From Heterohyrax brucei (Eukaryota; Chordata; Mammalia; Hyracoidea; Procaviidae): a stretch of 64,000 nt of DNA. Position 1 is the first letter of the stretch. Each line of letters opens with the position of its first letter. Both the position numbers and the translations under genes were made by a program. Below are positions 30,648 to 42,227 of this stretch, in pieces. The stretch is taken from assembly GCA_028571685.1 (NCBI GenBank), contig CM053140.1, positions 59,464,201 through 59,528,200 of the forward strand, written 5' to 3'. The notes beneath the pieces are model-generated. The model saw nothing but the letters and a program-made list of their open reading frames with translations. It was not told where the DNA came from and made no database searches.

Positions 30648-30788
30648 CTGGGAGAACCTCCCATTTGGTCCCTGTCTGCCTTTCAGGCTCCAGGCCTTTC
30701 CACAGTTCTCGCAGGCAGGCATGGGCTCCTGCTTGTCACTTTTGAGGCTATCCTTCTTCTCCCTGTTATTCGAGTTCTCACAGAAGTT
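30648..30788 (-). pseudogene. PTPRU: PTPRU-like pseudogene, exon at the start of phosphatase domain 1
   Basis: On the minus strand 'ccttctttgcag' precedes a 141-nt exon (47 codons, phase 0 at both ends) followed by a good donor 'gtaagcc'. The frame is open and includes KKDSLKSDKQEPMPACEN and a GPN further on. The combination of a KKD..K segment with QEPMPA is particular to PTPRU among the four R2B phosphatases; the rest is heavily substituted. The preceding exon at 31370 ends in the matching phase. The exons that should follow, carrying most of the catalytic domain including the HCSAGxGRTG loop, are not found in the 680 bp before the next exon. Confidence 0.8.
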
Positions 30789-30839
30789 CTGCAAAGAAGG
30801 CAAGTGGGGGTCATGCCCGTCCGCTAGGCTAAAGTGAGC

Positions 30840-31325
30840 AGGCTGTGGGGCATAGCCACAGTCAAGGCAGGGGTCAGGGTCAGTACTGGGGCTTGAGGTA
30901 AGTTAACTGTATTTAACACTCATCAGCAAGAGACAAGAGGTTGAAACAAAGGAATGGATGGGATAAGAGAGGGAAGTGAAAGGATTGGTCAAAAATCAGA
31001 GAAATTATAAGATGTGGGTCAGGTTTAGCCTCAGGGCAAAAATTCAGATAAATATTAGGATGAGGTTCAAGGTCAAAGTACAAAAGTTAAGGTCAGGGTC
31101 AGATTAGTGTTAGAATAAGGGTTGGGTTTTATGTTTTCATGAAAGGAGGAATGAGATTTAAAGCCAGAGTTCAAACTAGTGTTAGGATGAGAGTCAGAGT
31201 CCAGATCCATTTGAGGCTAGGCTGAGGGTCAAAGTCAAAGGGGTTTACCTTCAGGGGCCAGTTAAGGACAGATGGGGGTTAAGACAGATCGGAGTTAGGA
31301 CAGATCAGGGTTAGGATTCACACAG
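30840..31325. repeat. Degenerate TTAGG/GGTCAGG-type tandem DNA
   Basis: About 480 bp with repeated variants of 'gggtcagggtca', 'gtgttaggatgag', 'ggagttaggacagatc' and 'cagggttagga'. It resembles a decayed telomere-like or minisatellite array with the G-rich strand on plus. It occupies most of the intron between two PTPRU-like exons. Related short runs occur at 30617-30640 ('gtaaggttagggtttagg'). Confidence 0.6.
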
Positions 31326-31369
31326 AAGAGAAAACAGGTGGGGTCTTGACAGCCCGCCTGGCCGTGCAC

Positions 31370-31560
31370 CTGGTACTCCTGCTTGAAGCCGTAGCCCTCG
31401 GCTGTCTACATCTGGTTGATGGGTCGTAGCAGGTTGGCCACACGCACCGCTGGGTACCGCTGCCACGTGTGGTACGGGGAGCCCTTCCGGCCGTACAGAC
31501 GCCGTGGCAAGCCCCTCAGGACGCTGCTGGCTTCAGTGACCCTGCTGCTGCGCTGGTCTC
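31370..31560 (-). pseudogene. PTPRU: PTPRU-like pseudogene, juxtamembrane exon with stop
   Basis: On the minus strand an acceptor 'ttctctgactacag' precedes a 191-nt exon. It reads [16 protein letters not shown], then an in-frame TAG (31406-31408), then TAEGYGFKQEYQ and a GT donor ('gtgcac'). In PTPRU-type proteins the same segment continues through a lysine at the stop position, so a single AAG-to-TAG-type change explains it. The exon lies just inside the membrane, before phosphatase domain 1, and ends in phase 0, which matches the next exon at 30788. Upstream exons were not found. The presence of introns excludes a retrocopy. Confidence 0.85.
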
Positions 31561-31699
31561 CTGTAGTCAGAGAAGGAGCTTCTGACACATGTGCCCCAGC
31601 CTGGAGAACCCAGATGGACTAGGGGTAGGGCTGGAGCGGGCCAGCAGGGTCAGCGTGGAGGGCAGCTGGGTGACTGCCTGGAACCAAGGAGTCTAGCAA

Positions 31700-32340
31700 G
31701 GCCCACCCTATGTGAACATGGGCAAGCCCCTGCCCTTCTGCAGCCCAGTTTTCCCATCCGTAAAAGGATTAGACCAGATCACGTGACCCCCAGGGTCCTG
31801 TCAGCCCTGGTGTGCCAGGACCCTGTGATACACTCTCAGCATCCCGCTGCCTGAGGATGGGGCGCCACGCCCCGCTTCACCGTGCTGCCAGCAGGGGGCA
31901 CACGTCCTTCCTACCACTCCCGGTCCCCACACACACTTCAAGGGAACAATCTGGAACATGGGCAACTCCCAGAAAATACCCCATCCAAGACAGGCAAATT
32001 CGGAAATGAGCTGCTGCCGCCACCCTCTATGCAGATTCACAGAAGACACCCTAACAGAGTCGTTTCTCCTGAGCAAACAGTTCCACTGTCAGCCTGTCAG
32101 CGTCCTGGGCCAATTGGGAAACAGGTTTAGCTGTTCACAGTGTTCCCACATGCCCTATTCAGCCCAGGCCCACCCCAGTCCTCTGGTTCTTCTGGTCAGC
32201 ATTTCAAGGGCATCCTCTGTAACCCTAGAAGTCAGAGCCCCAGCATTCGGACACACCCTCACACAGATACAGGACTCACCTTGTGCTGCTTTTCTTCTCA
32301 GGGATCAGTCCTGTTGTCTAACGCTGGAAAACACTTGCAC
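31700..32340. other. Mostly unassigned, with a MIR piece
   Basis: A MIR-like piece is at 31705-31800 ('cccagttttcccatccgtaa'). The remaining overlapping frames, up to 149 codons at 31958-32407, have no recognisable similarity. No further PTPRU-like exon was seen here. Confidence 0.4.
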
Positions 32341-32350
32341 ATATTTTGCC

Positions 32351-32526
32351 CTGTTTTGGCTGCTAACTGAGACTTTTGTGATTCAAACCCACCAGCCACT
32401 CTTCTAAGAGAAAGATGTAGCAGTTGGTTTCTGTAAAGACTACAGACTTGGAAGCCCTGTGGGGCAATTCTAGTCTGTTCTGCAGGCTCTCTATGAGTTG
32501 GAGTTGACTAGATAGCAGTGGGTTGA
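32351..32526 (+). repeat. AfroSINE, long form
   Basis: Contains 'ggctgctaactgagac', 'ttcaaacccaccagccac', 'ctgtaaagactacagact' and the tail 'tatgagttggagttgact'. Confidence 0.85.
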
Positions 32527-32615
32527 GGCACTGTGAATTTTAAATGAGATGATGAATGTATCCAGTCCATTGTCTGGCACATGGTGAATCCCTGTTGGCG
32601 TTATTATCAGAATTT

Positions 32616-33495
32616 ACTATAAAGCAGAAATCGCGAGTACCAGAAAGTGGGGGCAGCTTCTCAGAGGAGAGGAGAAGCTGACAAGAGTGGAGCATGACCT
32701 GTCTTTAATCTCCGTTAGTCTAAGAGTTTGAACCAGGACTTAAAAGGTAGCTTTGGGGACATGATTTTAAGGAGGTAGCCGCAGCAAAACAAATGCACGG
32801 ATTTCAGGAGTCTCCTCCTGCTCAAGGCACTCTCAGGAACTCCAAAGAGGAAGACGGGGAGACAAAGGGTTTCCAGTGCTCTTTATGGAAACCGTGCTGA
32901 CAGCTCAGCAGAGAGCTCTCCAGGTGGAGGAGGAGGGGCCTGAGGCTGGCAGGGAATCCAATGCCTTAGCTCAGAGCTCCTGGGAGGGCTGGCAGCCCTC
33001 AGTGGGTTTGAAAGCGGGCCCAGGAAAAGCTGCAGGAGCTGAGAATGGGCAAATCACATCACCTGGTCAGCACCATATCAGGCCAGAGCCATATTGGTGC
33101 ACCCTCCTGGCTGAGTCCAAGGACAATGTAAGATGTTTGGCAAAGGCAGCCAGTAGGCAGGATCAGGACTATGTACCCTGAACCTAGGAGACAAGCTTTC
33201 CCCAGTGACAAGCAAGGAAGGGGCAGCCACAGTAGGAGTCACATCTGGTCTGTCTGACACAGGGACCTGTTGGCCGCCGTGTACCCCCTGTTTATTTCTC
33301 CTTGATAAAGGGGCTTTAGTGGTGAGGCAAGGAACTGGTGCTTGTTTGGAATCTGCTGGCAGCCACCAGGAGGGACAGAGCCCAGAAGGACCCAGGGGGC
33401 TTTTATAAGCATTGGCTCAGAGTTGGCACAGTCCCATGCCATAGTTCAGGAAGTTTCCAGCTAGCTCCCTTACACCAGCCTGCCACAACTTACTA
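32616..33495. other. Unassigned sequence
   Basis: MIR-like end at 32530-32615 just before. From 32880 to 33440 the DNA is GC-richer with several 60-100 codon frames on both strands, without recognisable similarity. An old LTR is possible but not shown. Confidence 0.35.
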
Positions 33496-33689
33496 GGCAT
33501 GTAAATCCATTAAATAAATTAAAAAAAAGTTTGTTTTAGAACAGACATACAGAAAAGTTGCAAAGGCAATACAAGGAGTTCCCGTATAAGTGGTACACGG
33601 TTTCCCCTTTATTAATGTCTTATGTGAGAACAGTGCCTTGCCACAATTAAAGGACAAATATTGATTTGGTAAAGTCGATCTTTATCTGG

Positions 33690-34078
33690 CTTCCTCCCAT
33701 CTGTCAGTTTGTCATACCGTGGTAGCTTGTGCGCTGCTATGACGCTGGAAGTTGTGCCACCAACAGCTCTCTTACCAGCAGGATCATCCACAGTGGGCAG
33801 GTTTTAGTGGAACTGATAGACTAAAACAGACTAGAAAGAAAGGTCTGGTAACCTACTTCTAAAAGCTAGCCAGTGGAAACCCTGTGAATCACAACAGACT
33901 ATCGTTCAGTAGAGTGCTGGAAGATGAGCCCCCTAGGCTGGAAGGTGCTCAGAACACACGGTGGTCACAGCAATGGACTCCAGCATCACTGGAGTAGATG
34001 TTCCTCAGCACTGTTTTGTTCTGTTGTGCATGGGATTGCCATGAATTAGAACCCCTAAATGACAGCTAACCACGACAT
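33690..34078 (+). mobile_element. Short RTE derivative, 5' UTR fused to 3' end
   Basis: The left part matches the RTE 5' region at 7460 ('gctatgacgctggaagttgt', 'ctggtaacctacttctaaaa'). The right part is the RTE 3' terminus ('gttttgttctgttgtgcatg', 'gccatgaattagaaccc'). The whole ORF is missing. A non-autonomous deletion derivative inserted in an ancient L1. Confidence 0.7.
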
Positions 34079-34133
34079 ACTCAAATTTTCTTAGTTTTTA
34101 CCAAGTGTCATTCTTCTGATCACATGTATATAA

Positions 34134-34291
34134 AACAAAAAGAACTCAAACTCTGCCGTTGAGTTGATTCTGGCTCAAAGCAGCACTATAGCTGCCCTGT
34201 AGTGTTTCCAAGGAGTGCCTGGTGGACTCGAACCGCTGATCTTTTGGTTAGCAGTTGTAGTACTTAACCACTACGCTACCAAGATTTCTGA
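34134..34291 (-). repeat. AfroSINE
   Basis: Minus-oriented full-length copy ('tctgccgttgagttgattct' to 'ctacgctaccaagatttc'). Confidence 0.95.
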
Positions 34292-34591
34292 TCCTGTATA
34301 AGATATCACATTATCTTTGATCATCATGTCTTCTGTGAAAATTTGTCATTTTTTCCTTGCTTTGATCAATTTGACAGTTTTGAGGGTTATTGTTCAGAAA
34401 CTTTGTAAAATGTTCCTTAACTGGGATTTTAAAATGTTGAGATATAATTCATATACCATAAAATTCACCATTTTAGAGTGTATAGTTTAGTGATTTTTAG
34501 TGTATTCACAAGGTTGTGCAACCATAGTCGCTATCTAACGCAGTACATTTTCATCATCACAGAGAGAAACTCTGCATCCTTTAGTCAAATC

Positions 34592-34719
34592 CAAAAAACC
34601 AAACTCACTGCTGTCAAGTCAATTCTGACTCACAGAGTAGAACTGCCCCCTGGAGTTCCCAGGGAGTGCCTGGTGGATTTGAACTTCTATACTTTTGGTT
34701 AGCAGCCACAGCTCTTAAC
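34592..34719 (-). repeat. AfroSINE with internal deletion
   Basis: Minus-oriented ('aaaccaaactcactgctgtc' to 'ggttagcagccacagctc'), lacking part of the middle. Confidence 0.9.
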
Positions 34720-35564
34720 AAAGACCCCTTAGCAGTCACTCCTTATTTCACCCTCCTCCCCTAAGTCCCTAGAAAGCAGTGTAGATTCACATCTTCTAGA
34801 TATTTCCTATAAATAGAATCACTCCATCTGTGACCTTTTGTATATAGCTTTATTCGTTTAGCATGATGTTTTCAAGGTTCATACTTCATTCTTTTTTCTC
34901 ATTCATTGTATGAATACGCCACATGTTTATCTGTTTATCATTTGATGGACATTTGGGTTGTTTCCTCTTTTTGACTATTATGAATAGTGCTAATTATGAA
35001 TAGTGCAATAGAAACATTAATATATAAGTTTTTATTTCAATATATGTTTTCAATTCTTTTGATTATATCTCTAGGAATAGAATTACTGAGTCATATGGTA
35101 ACTCTGTACGTAACTTTTTTGAGGAATTGTCAAGCTGTTTTTCTAAGTGGCTGCACACTTTTACATTTCCTTTAGCAATGTATGAGGGTTTCGATTTCTC
35201 TGCATTCTGAACTAGGCTTGTTACTATTCATTTTTTTGATTATAGCCATCCCAGTGGGTGTGAGGTTGTATTTCAATGTGACTTTGATTTGCATTTCCCA
35301 AATGGCTAATGATGCTGAGCATCTTTTCATGTGTGTATTGGCTATTTGTGTATCTTCTTTAGAGAAATGTCTATTCAAATACTTTGCCCATTTTTCTATT
35401 GGAATTATTTATCTTTTCATTGTTGAGTTGTAAGAATTCATTATACATGCTGTATATTACCTCGTTAAGAGACACATGATTTATAATTCTTTTTCCCATT
35501 CTGTAGGTTGTCTTTTCACTGTCTTGACAGTGTTCTTTGAAGAAGAAACATTTTTACTTATTTT

Positions 35565-37565
35565 TTTATTAATTACAGTAAAAGAATAAAGTTTCTAACA
35601 TCTATCAATTATCTCATTTATGATAAACCCTCAGCCCCCTATCTACCCTTGTAGCCAACACAGTCATTTTCTTCTGTGGATAATTCTCTTTTTAAGTCTT
35701 TATAACAGAGGTCTCATACAAAATTTGTCCTTTTGACACTGATTGATTTCACTCAGCATGATCTCTTCCAAGTGAGACCATGTTATGAGATGTTTTCTAA
35801 AATCGTCATTTTTTTTTTTATCATAACATAGTGTTCCATTGAGTATATGTACCGTAGTTTGTTTATCCATTCATCTGTGGATGGGCATCGGAGTTGATTC
35901 TACGTTTTTTGCTATTGTGGACTGTACTGCAACAAGCATTCTTGTACATGTGTCTGTTCATGTGACAACCTTTGTTTCTGAAGGATAAATTCCAAGCGGT
36001 GGAATTACAGGATCAAATGGTATGTCTATTTCCATCTTTTTAAGGAAGTGCCAGATTATTTTCCAAAGAAATTGTGCCATTTTGCAGTCCTACCAGCAGT
36101 GTAGGAGACTTCCAATTTCTCCACAGCCTCTCCAGTACTTGTTATTTTGTGTTTTTTGGATCATGGCCAACCTTGTTGGGGTTAGATGGTATCTCATCAT
36201 AGTTTTGATTTGAATTTGTTTAGTAGCTAATGATCGTGAACAATTCTGCGTGTGTCTTTTGGCTGTCTGGATATCCTCTTTAGAGAAATGTCTGTCCGTC
36301 TCCTTTGTCCATCACTTAATTGAATTATCTATCCTTTTCTTGTTGACAGTTTGTAATACATTGTAGATTATGGAGATCAGATGTCAGTCTGACATATAGT
36401 TGCCAAATATTTTCTCCCATTCTGTAGGTGGTCTTTTAATTCTTTTGATGAAGTCTTTGGATGAGCAAAAGTGTTTGATCCTTAGGAGTTCCCATTTATC
36501 TATTTTCTGTTGATTGTGCTTTGTTAGATCGTGAAGTCTGTCTACATTTATCTTGGATGAGCTTTATTGTTTTAGATTTTATATTTAGGTCTTTTATCTA
36601 TTTAGGTCTTTTATCTAATTTGAGTTGGTTTTTGTATAAGGTGTGAGATACGGATCTTGTTTCAAGTTTTTGCAGATAGATTTCCCGTTTTGCCAGCACC
36701 AGTTGTTAAAGATACTGTTTTTACCCTAGTTTAAAATCTTAGGGCCTTTGTTGACTATCAGCTGTTCATAGGAGGGTGGTGGCACCTCTGGGATCTCAAT
36801 TCTGTTCTATTGGTCTATATGTCTCTTTTAGTACCAGCACCAGGTTGTTTTGACAACTGTGGCAGTGTAACAGGTTCTGAAGTCTGGTAGTGAGGGGCCT
36901 CCCAGTGTGTTCTTCTTCTTCAGTAGTGCTTTATTTATCTGAGGTTTCTTCCCTTTTCAAACAACGTTGGTGATTTGTTTCTCCATTTCAAAAAATGTCG
37001 CTGGAATTTGTATTGGGATTGCATTATATAAGTAGATTGCTTAGGGTAAAATAGACATTTTTACAGCGTTGAATCTTCCTTTCCATAAGCAGGGTAGATT
37101 ACTCCATTTATGTAAGTCTCTCTTAGTTTTCTGTAGTAAAGTCTTGTAGTTCTCTTTGTAAAGGTCTCTCATTTCTCTAGCTAGATTTATTCTTAGGTAT
37201 TTTATCTTCTTGGGGGCTGTAGTAAATGGAAGTGATTTGGTGACTTCTTCTTTAGTAATCTCATTGTTGATATAAAGGAATCCTACTGATTCACTTATGT
37301 TTATTTTGTATCCTGATACTTTGCCAAACACCTCTATTAGTTCCAATAGTTTACTTATGGATTCCTTTGGATTCTCAATCACATCATCTGCAAATAAGGG
37401 GATTTTTACTTCTTCATTGCCAATACAGATGCCCTTTATTTCTTTGTCTTGTTTAATTGCTCTGGCTAGTACTTCTAGCAGAATGTTGAATAGCATTGTG
37501 GTGAAGTCCAGTTTATCTACTCTTTCCTTGGTCATTTGTGGTTTAGACATCAAACCTATGTATTC
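35565..37565 (-). mobile_element. L1, ORF2 second half plus 3' UTR
   Basis: Minus-oriented L1. The minus frame 37041-37553 (170 codons) encodes the ORF2 reverse transcriptase around its active-site motif ([12 protein letters not shown], then [12 protein letters not shown]). The ORF2 C-terminal region and 3' UTR continue to about 35565, where 'tttttttattaattac' marks the A-rich end on the minus strand. It is 5'-truncated at about 37565 and carries frameshifts after 37041, so it is inactive. Confidence 0.9.
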
Positions 37566-38212
37566 ATTGCCTAATCAGAGGACATGAAGGCTTACATCTC
37601 TACTTTCTTCTAAGGGTTTTATAGCTTTGGCCCTTGTGTTTAAAACTTTGATCCATTTTGAATTAGTTTCTGTTTATGGCATGAGACAGGGGTCCAAATT
37701 CATTTTGTGTGGCTACCAGTTGCTCTAGTATTTTCTGTTGAACTTCAATTGAGATTTGTCTGATATTTTTTTCATGATTGTACTAGGGTTATTATTATTA
37801 TTATTTAGAGGAATACCACAGGGGCTAAGTGTCATTCTTATCACACCTTATAAAAGGATATATGTTTTCAAGATGATTTTTACTGATGAGATTAATCTCA
37901 ATAACGTGGCTAAGTTAGTGTTTTTCAGATTTCTCCATTGTAAACTTGCCCTTTCTCTCCCTTTCTGTACTGTGCTACCTGGAAGGAAGCCACTTAAGGA
38001 GAGGTGAGTTAAACTCACTATTGAGTATCAAAATAAATTATTTGCAAATGTTTTGTGTGATGGGTTTGCCTCTTCTCCCCTTTTATTAATTTATTCAGTA
38101 ATTTATTTGCATCACTACAAACTCACAGTTATTTATTATGTGCTTGGAGTTATAATCTAATGCTACTCTCTTTTTTTCCTTGCTCAAAGTTTTCCAGCTT
38201 TGGCCCAAATCA

Positions 38213-38383
38213 AAAAAAGAATAAAACCCTTTACTGTCAAGTTGTTTTCAGGTCATAATGAGACAAAGTATAATTGCCCCAAAGAGTTTCCAAGGAGTGC
38301 CTGGTGCAGTTGGATTCAAACTGCTGACCTTTTGGTTAATAGCCATAACACTTAACCACAATACCACCAGAGTTTCCGGCACT
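38213..38383 (-). repeat. AfroSINE
   Basis: Minus-oriented copy ('aaccctttactgtcaagttg' to 'ataccaccagagtttcc') inserted in ancient L1. Confidence 0.9.
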
Positions 38384-38396
38384 GTAATCTTTTTCA

Positions 38397-41150
38397 GTTG
38401 TTGTTAGGTGCCGTTGAGTTGGTTCCAACTCATAGCAACCCTATGAACAACAGAATGCAACACTGTCCAGTCATGTACCATGTCCACAATCATTTTTATG
38501 CTTAAGCCCATTGTTGCAACCACTGTGTCAATCCATCTACTCAAGGGTCTTCCTCATTTTCACCGACCCTCCCCTCTACCAAGTATGATATCCTTCTCCA
38601 GTGACTGATCCTTCCTGACAACATATCCAAAGTACATAAGGTGTAGTCTTGCCATCTTTGCTTTCAAGGAATACTCTAGTTGCACTTCTTCTGGAACAGA
38701 TCTGTTTGTTCTTTTGGTGGTCCATGGTACATTCAACATTCTTCTCACAGTTCAAAGGTATCAGTTCTTCTTCTGTCTTTTTTGTTCATGGTCCAGCTTT
38801 CCCATGAATGTGATGCAATTGAAAATACTGTGCCTTAGGTCAGGAGCACTTTAGTTTTCGAGGGGACATCTTTACTTTTGAGTACTTTAAAGAGGTCCTC
38901 TGAAGTAGATTTTTTTCCAATGCAATGCATCTTTTGATTTCTTGACTGCTGGTTCCATGAACATTGATTGTAGACCTAAGTAAAATGAAATCCTTGACAA
39001 CCTCGTTCTTTTCTCCATTTATGATAATGTTGCTTACTGGTCCAGTTGTAAAGATTTTTGTTTCCCTGATGTTAAGGTGCAATACATACTGAAGGCTGTG
39101 AGTCCATGATCTTCATCTGCTGGAAGTGTCTCAACTCTTCTTCACTTACAACAAGTAGGGTTGTGTTGTCTGCATAATATAGGTTCCTAATGAGTTGTCC
39201 TCCAATCCTGATGCCTCATTCTTCTTCACAGAATCTAGATTCCTGGATTATTTGCTTGGTATACAGATTGAAAAGGTATGGTGAAAGGATACAACCCTGA
39301 CACACCCTTTTCCTGATTTTAAATCCTGCAGTGTCCCATTGTTCTGTTTACATGACTGTCTCTTCATCCATGTACAGATTCCTTAAGGGCACAATTAGAT
39401 GTTTTGGAATTTCCATTCTCCACAACATTAGCCATAATTTAATATGATCCACACAGATGGCTGCTTTTGCATAGTCAATGAAACATAAGTAACCATCTTG
39501 CTGGTATTCTTGCTTTCAGCCAAGATCCATCTGACATTTGCGATGATGTTCCTTGGTTGCACATCCTTTTCTAAATCCAGCTTGAATTTCTGGCAGTTCC
39601 TTGTCAATATACTGTTGCAGTCGCTTTTGAATGATCTAGAGCAAAATTTTACTTATGTGTGATATCAAAGAAATTGTTCAGTAATTTCCACATTCAGTTG
39701 GATCACCTTCCTTTGGAATGGGCATAAATATGGATCTCTTCCAGTCAGTTGGCCAGGTAGCTGTCTTCCAAATTTCTTGGCACACATCAGTGAGCACTTC
39801 CAGTGCTGCATCTGTTTGTTAAAATATCTCAGTTGATAGCACGCCAATTCCTGGAGCCTTGTTTTTTGCCAATGCCTTCAATGCAGCTTTGACTTCTTCC
39901 TTCAGTATCATTGATTCCCAATCACATGCTACCTCTTCAAATGGCTGAACATCAACTAGTTCTTTCCGGTATAATGACTCTGTATATTCCTTTCATCTTG
40001 TTTTGATGCTTTCTGAGTCGTTGAATAGTTTCACTATTGCAACTTGAGCCTTGAATTTTTTCTTCAGTTCTTTCAGCTTGAGAAATGCAGAACATGTTCT
40101 TCCCTTCTGGTTTTCCATTTCCAGCTCTTTGCAAGTGTCATTGTAATACTTTCTTTTGTCTTCTTGAGCTGCTCCTTGAAATCTTCTGTTCAGGTATTTT
40201 ACTTCACTATTCCTTCCTTTTACTTTAGCTGATCGATGTTCAAGAGCAAGTTTCAGAGTCTCTTCTGACATCCAGTTTGGTCTTTTTTTCTTTTTAATGA
40301 CCTCTTGCTCTCTTCATGGATGATGTCTTTGATGTCATTCTACAATTTGTCTAGTCTTCAGTCATTAGTGATCAACACATCAACTCTGTTCCTGAGGTGG
40401 TCTTTCAACTCAATAGGGGTATACTCAAGGTTATACTTTGGGTCTTGTGGACTTGTTCTAATTTTCTTCAGTTTCAATGTGAATTTGCGTATGAGCAATT
40501 GATGATCTGTGCCACAGTCAGCATCTGGTCTTTTCAGACTGCTGATATAAAGCTTGTCCATCGCCTTTTCCCATAGATGTGGTCAATTTTCTTCCTGATG
40601 AGGTCCATGCATACAGTCACCGCTTGTGTTGGTTAAAAAAGGCATTTGCAATGAAAATGTCGTCAATCTTGAAAAATTCTATCATGTGATCTCCAACATT
40701 TTTTCTGTCACCAAGGCTATATTTTCCAACCACTGATCCTTCTTCTTTGTTTCCAAAATTTGCATCACAGTCACCAGTAATTAAAAGTTCATCTTGATTG
40801 CATGCTCGATAAATTTCAGACTGCAGAAGCTGGTAAAAATCTTTAACCTCTTTGTCTTAGGCCTTAATGGTTGGTGCATAAATTTGAATAATAGTCGTAT
40901 TAACTGGCCTTCCTTGTAGGCTTATGGATATTATCCTATCACTGACAGTACTGTACTTCAGGACAGATCTTGAAATTTTTTTTTGACGATGAACATAGCA
41001 ACACTGTTCCTCTTCAAGTTTTCATTCCCAGCATGGTAGACCATATGACTGTCAGATTCAAAATGGCCCACACCAGACCATCTCAGCTCACTAATGCCTA
41101 GGACGTCAATGTTTAAGTCTTCCGTTTCATGGTGTTTTTCAGCAGGGTCC
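38397..41150 (-). mobile_element. RTE-class LINE, best-preserved copy (endonuclease, RT and 3' end)
   Basis: The 3' terminus is on the left ('ttgttgttaggtgccgttga'). Reading the minus strand from 41.1 kb to 38.4 kb: an endonuclease-like region (about 41.05-40.35 kb; the minus frame 40358-40561 contains ADCGTDHQLLIRKF), a linker (39993-40271: KYYNDTCKELEMENQKGRT), the reverse transcriptase (about 39.95-39.2 kb) and the C-terminal part (38840-39082: HLNIRETKIFTTGP; 38560-38748). Stops and frameshifts break it into frames of 60-92 codons. It is inserted in an ancient L1. Confidence 0.9.
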
Positions 41151-41724
41151 CATATTCCTTTGATGCACCTTTACCAGCATGTGATATGTGTGTGTTTTAG
41201 CATTTCATTTTTCTATTAACTTTCTGGCACTGTGATATGCTCCAGGCTCATCTTATATACTTCTTTCTTCAATTCTAGCTTCAGGTATTTTTTGAAGGAT
41301 CCTTAGTTCTTTTTATTGGAGAAAGGCATTAGAATTCAAGATCTAGATGGTAGTCATGCTCAGTAAATCCATTTTTAAAAGTGGGAATATTGAACACATG
41401 TGAAAATCAACACTGCTTTCAGATCCACAGGAGGTCAGGTCTCTACTGACCTCCAGTATGAAAGGTTGGAAGAAGTGTTTGAACTAGTGGGTGGTGAGTG
41501 GGGAAAGGAGACAGAAGGTGCTGAGACTTCCTTCCAATCTCCTCAACACAATTTGACTTGCTGTTTTTCTACACAGTGGATTAGTTTGAATTGAGTAATT
41601 TTTCTCATCATTGTTTGTATTTCCTTGCTTCTGTGCATGTCACGTAATTTTGCAAATACTGTGATTTTAGTAGATTTTTTTATTCTTACAAATATTCTTG
41701 AACTTTGTTCTGGGGTGTACTTAG

Positions 41725-42222
41725 TGTTCCAGTTATCTAGGGTTGCCATAACAGAAGTACCACAGATGGATGACTTTAACAAAGAAGAGTTTACTCTTTT
41801 ACAGTCCAGTAGGCTAGAAGCTCAAATTCAGGACACAAGATCCAGGGAAGGCTTTTGCTCTGGTTGATTCTGTAGGAAGGTCCTTGTGATGCATCAGTCT
41901 TTCATTGGTCTGGGAGCGTCTCAACCCAGCTACTTCAGGTATTCCTTGTGCTGCTTTCTTGATGGTGTGAGGTTCCCATGTCTCTCTGCTCACTTCTCTC
42001 ATGTATCTCAAAAGAGATTGGCTCAAGACACTATCCTGTTTTGTAGACCTTGTCAGAGTAAGTGCTGCTAATTCATCTTATTAAATCACAATGATGAAAT
42101 TTACAATGCGTAGGAAAATTCCATCAAATCACAAAATGGTGGACAATCATACATTACTGGGAATCATGGCTCAGCCAAACTGTTAGACATGTTGGTCGGT
42201 GGACATCATTCAATCCATGACA
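41725..42222 (-). mobile_element. Solo MaLR-type LTR with 5-bp target duplication
   Basis: From 'tgttccagttatctaggg' to 'caatccatgaca', flanked by perfect cttag at 41720-41724 and 42223-42227. Same family as the other LTRs here. Confidence 0.9.
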
Positions 42223-42227
42223 CTTAG

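Larger units (their letters stand above)
33500..35560 (-). mobile_element. Ancient L1 3' region with several insertions
   Basis: Ancient L1M sequence is visible at 33530-33690 ('cagaaaagttgcaaaggcaa'), 34080-34130, 34300-34590 ('ttgagatataattcatat') and 34740-35560 ('gatggacatttgggttgttt'). It is interrupted by an RTE-derived element (33690-34078) and two AfroSINEs. Orientation is judged from the right part. Confidence 0.75.
37570..41400. mobile_element. Ancient L1 split by a SINE and an RTE
   Basis: Ancient L1M segments at 37590-38212 and 38384-38396 ('ctttttcagttg') resume at about 41190-41390 ('tttctggcactgtgatatgc', 'ctccaggctcatcttata'), on the far side of the RTE at 38397-41150. The pieces are consecutive parts of one element. 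Confidence 0.7.

Noticed and set aside
37297-37587. 96-codon plus-strand frame
   Set aside because: It is the antisense of the L1 ORF2 reverse transcriptase on the minus strand.
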